A stretch of DNA of 64,000 bases, taken from positions 49,540 to 113,539 of the forward strand of contig CAUJIV010000028.1 of NCBI GenBank assembly GCA_963205435.1, given 5' to 3'. The notes below the pieces were generated by a model. The model worked only from the letters and a program-made list of their open reading frames with translations. It was not told the origin of the DNA and did not search any database. Each line of letters opens with the position of its first letter. Within the stretch, counting starts at the first letter, position 1. Positions 10,241-19,066 of this stretch are shown piece by piece. Position numbers and translations under genes: made by a program. Source of the DNA: Pseudomonadota bacterium (GTDB lineage Bacteria; Pseudomonadota; Gammaproteobacteria; Burkholderiales; Rhodocyclaceae).

Positions 10241-10684
10241 ATGAGCTTCATCAGCGAGTTCAAGGAATTTGCCATGAAGGGCAACGCCGTCGACCTGGCG
10301 GTCGGCGTCATCATCGGCGGCGCCTTCGGCAAGATCGTCGACTCCCTCGTCAAGGACGTCGTCATGCCGGTCGTCGGCCGCCTGCTCGGCGGCGTCGATT
10401 TCAAGCACCTCTACATCAATCTCGGCAGCCAGAGCTTCGAGACCCTCGAGGCGGCGGAGAAAGCCGGCGCGCCGCTGCTCAAGTACGGCGCCTTCTTCAA
10501 CACCGTGGTCGACTTCCTCATCATCGCCTTCGCCATCTTCATGGCGATCAAGGTGATGAACCGGCTCAAGCGCGCGGACAGCGCGGCCGAGGCGGCGCCG
10601 GAGACCAAGGAGTGTCCCTACTGCCGGTCGGCCATCGCGACACAGGCGACGCGCTGCCCGCAGTGCACCTCGCAACTGCAGTAG
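10241..10684 (+). CDS. mscL: large-conductance mechanosensitive channel with C-terminal zinc-ribbon motif
   Basis: [44 protein letters not shown]-terminus [24 protein letters not shown]. Confidence 0.97.
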   Translation: MSFISEFKEFAMKGNAVDLAVGVIIGGAFGKIVDSLVKDVVMPVVGRLLGGVDFKHLYINLGSQSFETLEAAEKAGAPLLKYGAFFNTVVDFLIIAFAIFMAIKVMNRLKRADSAAEAAPETKECPYCRSAIATQATRCPQCTSQLQ

Positions 10685-10696
10685 GCCGCCGCCTTG

Positions 10697-10717
10697 CGCC
10701 GGGCGTCGCGCCCGGCG
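10697..10717. terminator. hairpin between convergent mscL and usp genes
   Basis: CGCCGGGCG-TCG-CGCCCGGCG perfect 9-bp stem; no long T-run, so terminator function uncertain. Confidence 0.4.
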
Positions 10718-10721
10718 GCGT

Positions 10722-11144
10722 CTATTTCACGAGCGTCACCGGGATCTGCGACAGCTGGATGACCTTCATGGTCACCGAGCCGAGGACGAGGCCGGTGATG
10801 GCGCCGAGGCCGCGCGTGCCCATGACGATGGCGTCGCAGTCCTTGTCGCGCGAGAACTTGAGAATGACATCGGCCGGCGCGCCGAACAGGCCGTGGCTCT
10901 TGTGGCGCACGCCGGCGCGCTCGAACAGCGTGATCGCCGGGCGCATCACCGCTTCCCCCTCCTCGAGCTGGCGCAGCATCTCGACGCGGCGCCGCGCCTT
11001 GGGACTGCCCTTCGACAGCGGGTGCGGCTGGACATGCAGCAGCAACACGCTGGCATCCAGCCCTTCCGCGCAAAGCGAGATGGCATGGCGCACCGCGCGC
11101 TCGGCGGATTTCGAGCCGTCAATCGGCAACAGCAGTTTCAGCAT
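10722..11144 (-). CDS. universal stress protein (UspA family)
   Basis: MLKLLLPIDGSKSAERAVRHAISL ... DAIVMGTRGLGAITGLVLGSVTMKVIQLSQIPVTLVK. Confidence 0.93.
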   Translation of the reverse strand: MLKLLLPIDGSKSAERAVRHAISLCAEGLDASVLLLHVQPHPLSKGSPKARRRVEMLRQLEEGEAVMRPAITLFERAGVRHKSHGLFGAPADVILKFSRDKDCDAIVMGTRGLGAITGLVLGSVTMKVIQLSQIPVTLVK

Positions 11145-11233
11145 CGGGTCGCTCTCCTTCCGCGAACTATTATGTCAGCTTTGCCGACGCACCTGTTCGC
11201 GCGGCATTTCCTGACGGCGCCGGCCGGCTCCTT

Positions 11234-12142
11234 TCACTCGCCGCGGTCCCAGTAGGGATCGGGACCGAAGCGCTCGAGCAGGAAGTCGATGAAGGCGCGC
11301 ACCTTGGCCGGCAGATGATGGGTCGGCAGGTAGAGCGCATAGACATGGCGCTCGACCGGGATGTATTCCGACAGCACGGCGCGCAGGCGCCCCGCCTGCA
11401 GTTCCCGGCCGATGATGAAGGTGGGCAGCAGGGCCAGCCCCAGTCCGCCGAGCACGGCCTGCGACAGGGCCTCGTCGTCGTTGATGCGCAGCCGGCCCGA
11501 CACCGGCACGGCGATGTCGCCCTCCGGCCCGGTGAAGCGCCACAGCCCCTGCTCGCCGGAATGGGTGTAGTCGAGGCAGTTGTGGCCGGCGAGGTCCTGC
11601 GGGATGCGCGGCACGCCATGCCGCTCGAAATACTCGGGCGTCGCGCACAGCCGTCGCCGCACCGGCGCCAGGCGGCGCGCCACCAGGCTGGCGGGCAGGT
11701 CGCGGGCGACGCGCACGACGACGTCGTAGCCTTCCTCGGCCAGATGGACGGGCCGATCGGCGACGGTCATGTCGATGTCCAGCTCGGGGTAGCGGGCGAG
11801 GAACTCGGCCAGCGCCGGCGCCACGTGCAGGGTGCCGAAGGCCACCGAAGCGGCCAGCTTGAGCACGCCGCGCGGCTGCGCGTGCAGGCTGCTTGCCACC
11901 TGCTCGGCGCGCACCGCCTCGTCGAGGATGCGGCTGCAATGCTCGGCGTAGGCGGCGCCGACTTCGGTCATGCTCAGGTGCCGCGTGCTGCGGTTGAGCA
12001 GGCGGGCGCCGAGGGACTTCTCCAGCTTGGCCACGGCCTTGCTCACGGCCGAGCGCGACATGCCGAGCCGACGCGCCGCGGCGGCAAAGCTGCCGCCCTC
12101 GACGACATGGGCATAGACGGCCATGAGATTCAGGTCCTGCAT
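11234..12142 (-). CDS. LysR family transcriptional regulator
   Basis: MQDLNLMAVYAHVVEGGSFAAAARRLGMSRSAVSKAVAKLEKSLGARLLNRSTRHLSMTEVG helix-turn-helix. Confidence 0.95.
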   Translation of the reverse strand: MQDLNLMAVYAHVVEGGSFAAAARRLGMSRSAVSKAVAKLEKSLGARLLNRSTRHLSMTEVGAAYAEHCSRILDEAVRAEQVASSLHAQPRGVLKLAASVAFGTLHVAPALAEFLARYPELDIDMTVADRPVHLAEEGYDVVVRVARDLPASLVARRLAPVRRRLCATPEYFERHGVPRIPQDLAGHNCLDYTHSGEQGLWRFTGPEGDIAVPVSGRLRINDDEALSQAVLGGLGLALLPTFIIGRELQAGRLRAVLSEYIPVERHVYALYLPTHHLPAKVRAFIDFLLERFGPDPYWDRGE

Positions 12143-12146
12143 GGTT

Positions 12147-12162
12147 TGATTGTAGCCAATCA
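12147..12162. promoter_or_regulatory. candidate LysR operator (inverted repeat)
   Basis: TGATTG-TAGC-CAATCA perfect 6-bp arms just upstream of the lysR start. Confidence 0.4.
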
Positions 12163-12172
12163 GGCAACAGTC

Positions 12173-12201
12173 TTGTTCTGAGACGCTTTCTTATCTAGAA
12201 T
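12173..12201 (+). promoter_or_regulatory. sigma70-like promoter reading toward nspC
   Basis: TTGTTC - 17 nt - TAGAAT; divergent from lysR, about 500 nt upstream of nspC. Confidence 0.5.
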
Positions 12202-12362
12202 CTCTCCTGCTTCTACCATTGGAAGCTGGCCCTTGGCCAATCGGGTCAGGGGTTCCGGCTGCCACGAAGGGTTGCACTGCGCGGGGGGAGGCCCCCTGCC
12301 ATTCGGGACTGTCCGAGAGGTTTTCGGGCTTTTTGCAGCATCTGCTGGTTGGAGAGGACGCC

Positions 12363-12430
12363 ATGTCAAGCGACGCCCTGTTCCAATTGGGGATAGTTTC
12401 AGTCTGTCTGAACGGCTCCCAAACGGACAT
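12363..12430 (+). other. candidate structured RNA element in nspC leader
   Basis: Nested complementary arms ATGTC/GACAT, TTGGG/CCCAA, TTCAG/CTGAA with 5-nt apical loop TCTGT; non-coding context. Confidence 0.3.
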
Positions 12431-12703
12431 TTTGCCTAGCCGGCCTTCGGTGACGGCACGCTACCCGTTGCGCAAGCCGGCGCGAAGCGCCACAGCCGCC
12501 ATGCGCCGTTCGGCGCGTCGCGGCATGAAGAGCGACCTGCCGCCGCCAACCTGCCCCGACCCCATCCGGCGAAATCCCTCGCTGCCCGAGCGGCAGCGGC
12601 ATTCCTGAAACATTGCCGGGGTTCGCCGCCCGCCCGTTCCGGCCAGCGCCACCGCCAGGGCGCGCTGCCGGCTCCGCGGCGCAGGCTGCCGACCCTGGAC
12701 GTC

Positions 12704-13810
12704 ATGACCGACATGATCCGGACACCCTATTACCTCATCGACAAGGCCCGCCTGCAGGACAACCTGAGGCGCATCGACGCCTTGCGCAAGGCTTCCGGCG
12801 CGAAGGTGCTGCTGGCGCTGAAATGCTTCGCCGCCTGGTCGGTGTTCGACCTGATGCGCGAGCACATGGACGGCACCACCTCCTCCTCGCTCAACGAGGT
12901 GCGGCTGGGGCGCGAGAAATTCGGCGGTGAGACGCATGCCTACAGCGTCGCCTGGGCCGAGCACGAGATCGGCGAGGCCGCGGATCTCGCCGACAAGGTG
13001 ATCTTCAACAGCCTCGGCCAGCTCGAGCGCCATGCCGCGCGCGTTGCCGGCAAGCCGGTCGGGCTGCGCCTCAATCCGGGCGTCAGCGCCTCGGCCTTCG
13101 ATCTCGCCGACCCGGCGCGTCCCTTCAGCCGGCTCGGCGAGCATGACGCCGGCCGGGTGGCGGCGGCGATCGGGCGCATCGACGGCTTCATGATCCACAA
13201 CAACTGCGAGAACGACGACTTCGAGCGCTTCGACGCGCTGCTGGGCGAGGCCGAGGCGCGCTTCGGCGCGCTGTTCGCGCAGGTGCGCTGGATCAGCCTC
13301 GGCGGCGGCATCGCCTTCACCGCGCCCGGCTATCCGCTCGAGCGGCTCGCCGCGCGGCTGCGCGACTTCGCCGCCCGCCACGGCGTGCAGGTCTATCTCG
13401 AGCCCGGCGAGGCGGCGGTGAACGACTGCGCCAGCCTGGAAGTCACGGTGCTCGACACGCCGGACAACGGCAAGCCGCTGGCGGTGGTGGACGCCTCGAC
13501 CGAGGCGCACATGCTCGACCTGCTGATCTACCGCGAAAACGCGCGCATCGAGCCGGACGCCGGGCCGCACCGCTACCTCGTCTGCGGCCGCTCCTGCCTC
13601 GCCGGCGACGTCTTCGGCGAGTTCGCCTTCCCGGCGCCGCTGCAACCCGGCAGCCGCCTTTCGATCCGCAACGCCGCCGGCTACACCATGGTCAAGAAGA
13701 ACTGGTTCAACGGCCTCGCCATGCCGGCCATCGCCGTGCGGGAAACCGACGGCAGCGAGCGCCTGGTGCGCAGCTTCTCGTACCGGGAATATGCCAACAG
13801 CCTTTCGTGA
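12704..13810 (+). CDS. nspC: carboxynorspermidine decarboxylase
   Basis: MTDMIRTPYYLIDKARLQDNLRRIDALRKASGAKVLLALKCFAAWSVFDLMREHMDGTTSSSLNEVRLG; ALR/ODC-like PLP fold with LVCGRSCLAGDVFGEF. Confidence 0.93.
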   Translation: MTDMIRTPYYLIDKARLQDNLRRIDALRKASGAKVLLALKCFAAWSVFDLMREHMDGTTSSSLNEVRLGREKFGGETHAYSVAWAEHEIGEAADLADKVIFNSLGQLERHAARVAGKPVGLRLNPGVSASAFDLADPARPFSRLGEHDAGRVAAAIGRIDGFMIHNNCENDDFERFDALLGEAEARFGALFAQVRWISLGGGIAFTAPGYPLERLAARLRDFAARHGVQVYLEPGEAAVNDCASLEVTVLDTPDNGKPLAVVDASTEAHMLDLLIYRENARIEPDAGPHRYLVCGRSCLAGDVFGEFAFPAPLQPGSRLSIRNAAGYTMVKKNWFNGLAMPAIAVRETDGSERLVRSFSYREYANSLS

Positions 13811-13844
13811 CCAGCGAACGCTTTCAAGGGGGAGGGACACCAGC

Positions 13845-15104
13845 ATGAAGCGCAACATCCTGATCATCGGCGCCGGCGGCGTCGCCCATGTCGCCGCCCA
13901 CAAGCTCGCCCGCAACTGCGCGACATTCAGCGAGCTGCACATCGCCACGCGCACGCCGCGCAAGGCCGAGGCCATCATCGCCTCGATCCGCGCGCGCGGT
14001 GGCCAGCGCGCCCTGCCCGAGATGCGCGCGCACGCCCTCGACGCCTTCGACATTGCCGCCACCCAGGCGCTGATCCGCGCCAGCGGCGCCGGCATCGTGC
14101 TCAACCTCGGCTCGGCCTTCCTCAACATGCCGGTGCTCGAGGCCTGCCTCGCCACCGGCGCCGCCTACATCGACACGGCCATCCACGAAGAGCCGCGGCG
14201 GATCTGCGAGCAACCGCCGTGGTACGCCAACCACGAATGGAAGCGCCGCGAGGCCTGCGCCGAAGCCGGCGTCACCGCCATTCTCGGCGCCGGCTTCGAC
14301 CCCGGCGTCGTCAATGCCTACGCCCGCCTGGCGGCCGACGAGTTTTTCGACCGCATCGACTCGATCGACATCATCGACATCAACGCCGGCAGCCACGGCC
14401 GCTATTTCGCCACCAACTTCGACCCGGAAATCAATTTCCGCGAGTTCACCGGCACCGTCTGGTCCTGGCAGGGCGGCCACTGGCGCAGTGCCAGGATGTT
14501 CGAGCACCGGCGCGAGTGGGAGCTGCCCGTGGTCGGCCGCCAGGTCACCTACCTGACCGGCCACGACGAGCTGCACTCCCTCTCGCAGCACCTCGACGTG
14601 CCCGACATCCGCTTCTGGATGAGCTTCAGCGACCACTACATCAACGTGTTCACCGTGCTGAAGAACCTCGGCCTCCTCTCCGAGCAGCCGGTGCGCACCG
14701 CCGAGGGGCTGGAGGTAGTGCCACTGAAGGTGGTCAAGGCGGTGCTGCCCGACCCGTCCTCGCTCGCCGCCGGCTACACCGGCAAGACCTGCATCGGCAA
14801 CCTGGTACGCGGCGTCAGGAACGGCCGGCCGCGCGAGATCTTCCTCTACAACATCGCCGACCACGCCCGCAGCTACCGCGAGGTCGGCAGCCAGGCGATC
14901 GCCTACACGGCCGGCGTGCCGGCGGCGGCGGCGGCGCTGCTGGTGGCGCAGGGCGACTGGGACGTGCGCCGCATGGCCAACGTCGAGCAACTGCCGGCGC
15001 GCCCCTTCCTCGACCTGGTGGCCGAGCTCGGCCTGGAGACCCAGGTGCGCGAAGGCGGCCAGGACAAGCCGGTGGCCGTCGCCCGCGCCCGCGCGGCGGC
15101 CTGA
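13845..15104 (+). CDS. saccharopine dehydrogenase family protein, probable carboxynorspermidine synthase/dehydrogenase
   Basis: MKRNILIIGAGGVAHVAAHKLARNCATFSELHIATRTPRKAEAI; adjacent to nspC. Confidence 0.92.
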   Translation: MKRNILIIGAGGVAHVAAHKLARNCATFSELHIATRTPRKAEAIIASIRARGGQRALPEMRAHALDAFDIAATQALIRASGAGIVLNLGSAFLNMPVLEACLATGAAYIDTAIHEEPRRICEQPPWYANHEWKRREACAEAGVTAILGAGFDPGVVNAYARLAADEFFDRIDSIDIIDINAGSHGRYFATNFDPEINFREFTGTVWSWQGGHWRSARMFEHRREWELPVVGRQVTYLTGHDELHSLSQHLDVPDIRFWMSFSDHYINVFTVLKNLGLLSEQPVRTAEGLEVVPLKVVKAVLPDPSSLAAGYTGKTCIGNLVRGVRNGRPREIFLYNIADHARSYREVGSQAIAYTAGVPAAAAALLVAQGDWDVRRMANVEQLPARPFLDLVAELGLETQVREGGQDKPVAVARARAAA

Positions 15105-15117
15105 GGGCGCGCGGCAG

Positions 15118-15909
15118 CTACAGCTCCAGCCCGCGCGGCTTGCGGCCGGCGTGGCGGAACATGCGGTCGTACAGCGCATTCGGCAGCAGCCGCATCAGGC
15201 GCGCGACCACGGCCATCTGCCAGGGCACGACGGCGTGGGCGCGACCGGCGTCGATGACGCGGGCGATGCGGCGCGCGGCGGCGTCCGCCGGCAGGATGAA
15301 GGGCATGCGATAGGGGTTCGCCGCCGTCATCGGCGTGGCGACATAGCCGGGACTGACGGTGACGACCTTGACGCCGCTGCCGCGCAACTCGATGCGCAAG
15401 GCCTCGAGATAGGTGATGGCGGCGGCCTTCGAGGCGCTGTAGGCGCCGGCGCCGGGAATACCGCGCGCGCCGGCCACCGAGGCGATGCCGACGAGGCGGC
15501 CGCGGCGCGCCTGGCGCATCGGCACGATGAAGGGCTGGAAGGTGGCAGCGATGCCCGCCACATTGGTCTGCAGGACCCTCGAGAGCGCGGCGATGTCCTC
15601 GAAGTGCTCGGTCAGCGTGCCGACCGAGACGCCGGCGTTGGCGATGACGATGTCGGGGACGCCGAAGCGCGCCATGAAGTCCAGCCCGGCCGCCCGCATC
15701 GCCGCCGCGTCGGCGACATCGGTGGCATACAAGGCCGGCGCGCCGGGCAGGCGGCAGGCGACTTCATCGAGCGCCGCGCGGCGCCGCGCCACCAGGCCGA
15801 GCCGGGCGCCGGCGGCAGCATAGTGGGCGGCGAGGGCGGCGCCGATGCCGGACGAGGCGCCGGTGATGAACACCCGCGAACCGGGACCGCGGATTTCGGC
15901 GGAGGCCAA
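15118..15909 (-). CDS. short-chain dehydrogenase/reductase family oxidoreductase
   Basis: VFITGASSGIGAALAAHYA, IANAGVS, YSASKAAAITYLEALRIEL. Confidence 0.93.
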   Translation of the reverse strand: MASAEIRGPGSRVFITGASSGIGAALAAHYAAAGARLGLVARRRAALDEVACRLPGAPALYATDVADAAAMRAAGLDFMARFGVPDIVIANAGVSVGTLTEHFEDIAALSRVLQTNVAGIAATFQPFIVPMRQARRGRLVGIASVAGARGIPGAGAYSASKAAAITYLEALRIELRGSGVKVVTVSPGYVATPMTAANPYRMPFILPADAAARRIARVIDAGRAHAVVPWQMAVVARLMRLLPNALYDRMFRHAGRKPRGLEL

Positions 15910-15972
15910 TTTGCGGAAGGAAACGAGCCGCGAAGGGCCCTTGCGGGCGGGGCCGGCGCTGCGCGGGCCGGG

Positions 15973-16608
15973 CTACTTCTTCTTCGACCGCTCGGCGCGC
16001 GCCCTGGCGACCAGCTCGTCGAGCGTCTGCATCAGCCCCTCCGGGCTGCCGGTCATGGAAACCGAGGTGACGTACTTGCCGTCGACCACCAGCGTCGGCA
16101 CGCCGGTGATGTCGTAGGCCTGGGTCAGCTGCACGGCGCGCTTGGTCTTGCTCTGCACGGAGAAGGACTTCCAGGCCTCGGCGAACCTGGCGCGGTCGAC
16201 GCCCATCTTCGCCATCCAGTCGAGCTGGGTCTTCTCGTCGTTGAGGTTGACGCGGTCGATGTGGATGGCGTCGAACACCTCGCCATGCAGCTTGTCCAGC
16301 AGGCCGAGCGCCTCCAGCGTGTAGAAGGTGCGCGCGTTGGGCATCCAGCGCTCGGTCGGCACGGCCGGGATACGGCGGAACTCGACGTCCTTCGGCAGGC
16401 TGGCGGTCCACTTCCTGAGGAAGGGCTCGAGGTCGAAGCAGTGCGGGCAGCCGTACCAGAAGAACTCGATGACCTCGATGCGCTGGCCGGTTTCGACCGG
16501 CTGCGGCTTGGCCAGCAGCTTGTAGGCGGGGCGGCCCTGGGCGAACGCCCCCCAGGCGACGAGGGCGAGGGAAAGGCCGATCAGGCCCAGCCACTTGTTC
16601 AAGCGCAT
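15973..16608 (-). CDS. dsbA: thiol:disulfide interchange protein DsbA
   Basis: Signal peptide; EVIEFFWYGCPHCFDLEPFLRKW CPHC active site. Confidence 0.95.
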   Translation of the reverse strand: MRLNKWLGLIGLSLALVAWGAFAQGRPAYKLLAKPQPVETGQRIEVIEFFWYGCPHCFDLEPFLRKWTASLPKDVEFRRIPAVPTERWMPNARTFYTLEALGLLDKLHGEVFDAIHIDRVNLNDEKTQLDWMAKMGVDRARFAEAWKSFSVQSKTKRAVQLTQAYDITGVPTLVVDGKYVTSVSMTGSPEGLMQTLDELVARARAERSKKK

Positions 16609-16627
16609 GTCTTCTCCTTGGTTGGAT

Positions 16628-17215
16628 TCAGTTGGTGTCCTTGCCGTCCTTGACTCTGACCACGCTGGCCTCGATTCCGTTCTCCGCCAGCAGGCTGCGC
16701 GCCCTCGCCATCTGGTCCGGATTGGCATAGGGGCCGATGCGCACCCGGTGCAGGACGCCCTTTTCCGGCAGCGTCACCTGCTGCACGCTGGCCTCCAGTC
16801 CCATCAACGCAAGTCGCGCCTTCAGGTTGTCGGCATCGGCCGGCTTCTGGAAGGCGCCGGCCTGGAGGAACAGCGCCTCGCCGGATTGCGCCGGCGCGGC
16901 GGCGGCCTTGGGCGGCGCCTGCGGCAGCGGCTCCTCGCTGCCGGGCAGGATGGTGTAGAAATCGAAGCGCGGCTTCTCCGGCGGCTTGTCGCCGGGCTTG
17001 CCCGGCAGGGGTTCCGGCGCCGCCGGAGCGGCGGCCTGGCCGCCGGCGACGGCCCGCTCGGTCGCCGGCCGCGTCTCCTTGTTCTGGAAGGGGATCGGCG
17101 TCTTGTTCAGGTACCAGACGACGCCGGCGGCGACCAGCACGCCGATCACGAGGCCGATGAACAGGCCGATCAGGGTGCCACCCGCCTGCCCGGATTTTCC
17201 CGAATCGATCCGCAT
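16628..17215 (-). CDS. SPOR domain-containing membrane protein
   Basis: TM GGTLIGLFIGLVIGVLVAAGVVWYLNK; C-terminal FLQAGAFQKPADADNLKARLALMGLEASVQQV...VRIGPYANPDQMARARSLLAENGIEASVVRVKD. Confidence 0.93.
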   Translation of the reverse strand: MRIDSGKSGQAGGTLIGLFIGLVIGVLVAAGVVWYLNKTPIPFQNKETRPATERAVAGGQAAAPAAPEPLPGKPGDKPPEKPRFDFYTILPGSEEPLPQAPPKAAAAPAQSGEALFLQAGAFQKPADADNLKARLALMGLEASVQQVTLPEKGVLHRVRIGPYANPDQMARARSLLAENGIEASVVRVKDGKDTN

Positions 17216-17223
17216 CCCGCTCC

Positions 17224-18957
17224 TCACATGCTGTCCGGCGCGCTGACGCCGATGATGGCCAGGCCGTTGGCCAGCACCTGGCGCACCGCCAGGCACAGGG
17301 CCAGGCGGGCCTCGCGCAGCTTCGCCTCGTCGACCAGGAAGCGCTCGGCATTATAGTAACTGTGAAATTCGCCGGCCAGCTCCTTCAGGTGGAAGGCGAC
17401 CAGATGCGGCGCGCATTCGCGCGCGGCGTTCTCCACCACCTCCGGGAACTCGGCGAGGCGCGCGCACAGCGCCAGCTCGCGCTCGGCCGCCAGCGGCGAC
17501 AAGTCAACCGTCGCCAGTCGCGCCGGCTCGCCCGCCCATTGCGCCAGCACGCTGGCGATGCGGGCGTGGGCGTACTGGATGTAGAACACCGGGTTCTCGT
17601 TGGTCCGCGACTTGGCCAGATCGAGGTCGAAGTCGAGGTGCTGGTCAGATTTCCTCAGCACGTAGAAGAACCGGCAGGCGTCGTTGCCGACTTCCTGGCG
17701 CAGCTCGCGCAGCGTGACGAACTCGCCGGCGCGCGTGCTCATCGAGGTCTTGCGGCCCTCGCGGTAGAGCACGGCGAACTGCACCAGCGCCACCTCGAGC
17801 CGGCCCGGATCGAGGCCGAGCGCCTCGACCGCGCCCTTGACGCGCGGGATGTAGCCGTGGTGGTCGGCGCCCCAGATGTCGATGATGCGGTCGAAGCCGC
17901 GCTCGTACTTGTTGAGATGATAGGCGATGTCCGAGGCGAAATAGGTGTACAGGCCGTTCTCGCGCTGGACGACGCGGTCCTTCTCGTCGCCGAAGGCGGT
18001 CGAGCGGAACCAGCGGGCGCCGTCCTGCTCGTAGACGTGGCCCTGCGCCGCCAGCCGCGCCACGGCCTGCTCGACCAGGCCGGTGTCGAACAGCGAGCGC
18101 TCGGAGAACCAGACGTCGAAATGCACGCCGAACTGGGCCAGGTCGTCGCGCGCGTCGCTGAGCTGCTCGGTCAGGGCGAAGTCGTGCACGTAGGCGTAGT
18201 CCTCGCCGAGCAGGCGCTTGGCGCCGGCAATGAGGGCGTCGAGGTGGCCTTCGGCGTCGGCCGCCGCCTCGGGCGCGCCGTCGAGCAGGCGGGCGGGGTC
18301 GCGCCGGTAGTGCGCGCCATGCGCCTTCTGCATGGCCGCCGCCATGGCGCGCACGTAGTCGCCGCGATAGGCGTTCTCGGGGAACGGCAGCGTCGAGCCG
18401 TGCAGCTCCAGGTAGCGCAGCCAGGTCGACAGCGCCAGGATGTCCATCTGGCGACCGGCGTCGTTGACGTAGAACTCGCGCGTCACGCGGTAGCCGGCGA
18501 AGTCGAGCAGGCTGGCGAGGCTGGCGCCGTAGGCGGCGCCGCGGTCGTGGCCGACATGCAGCGGCCCGGTCGGGTTGGCCGAGACGAACTCGACCTGCAC
18601 CTTCTGCCCGCCGCCGAGCGCGCTGCGGCCGTAATCGGCGCCCTGCGCCAGCACCGCATGCACCACCTGGCGGCGCGCCGCCGGCGTCAGGGTGAAGTTG
18701 ATGAAGCCGGCGCCGGCCACCTCGGCGCGGACGACCAGAGGCGAGGGCGGCAGCTCGGCGACGAGCCGGGCGGCGATGTCGCGCGGGCTGCGCTTGAGCG
18801 GCTTGGCCAGCTGCAGGGCGAGGTTGCAGGCGAAGTCGCCATGGCCCGCCTGCCGCGGCCGCTCGAGCTGGATGGCCGTCGCGCCGCATTCCGGCGCGAC
18901 GGCCTCGAGGGCCGCGCGCAGGAGCGCCTTCAGTTCGGATCGGATGTCTGCTGCCAT
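17224..18957 (-). CDS. argS: arginyl-tRNA synthetase
   Basis: MAADIRSELKALLRAALEA..., VEFVSANPTGPLHVGHDRGAAYGASLASLLDFAGY; start re-set inside longer track ORF. Confidence 0.97.
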   Translation of the reverse strand: MAADIRSELKALLRAALEAVAPECGATAIQLERPRQAGHGDFACNLALQLAKPLKRSPRDIAARLVAELPPSPLVVRAEVAGAGFINFTLTPAARRQVVHAVLAQGADYGRSALGGGQKVQVEFVSANPTGPLHVGHDRGAAYGASLASLLDFAGYRVTREFYVNDAGRQMDILALSTWLRYLELHGSTLPFPENAYRGDYVRAMAAAMQKAHGAHYRRDPARLLDGAPEAAADAEGHLDALIAGAKRLLGEDYAYVHDFALTEQLSDARDDLAQFGVHFDVWFSERSLFDTGLVEQAVARLAAQGHVYEQDGARWFRSTAFGDEKDRVVQRENGLYTYFASDIAYHLNKYERGFDRIIDIWGADHHGYIPRVKGAVEALGLDPGRLEVALVQFAVLYREGRKTSMSTRAGEFVTLRELRQEVGNDACRFFYVLRKSDQHLDFDLDLAKSRTNENPVFYIQYAHARIASVLAQWAGEPARLATVDLSPLAAERELALCARLAEFPEVVENAARECAPHLVAFHLKELAGEFHSYYNAERFLVDEAKLREARLALCLAVRQVLANGLAIIGVSAPDSM

Positions 18958-19066
18958 GGGCGTTTTCGGGAAACAGCGCGGATTATACTCGCCGCCCCTT
19001 GTCGCCCGCCGGCGGCCGCCGGCGGAATCTGGGTAGAATCGGCGTTTTCCCGCAACCGCCGCCAGC

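Noticed and set aside
12208-12385. 6S RNA (ssrS) in the nspC leader
   Set aside because: GGGTCAGGGGTTCCGGCTGCC superficially resembles the 6S 3' half, but no matching 5' half exists and the region would run into lysR
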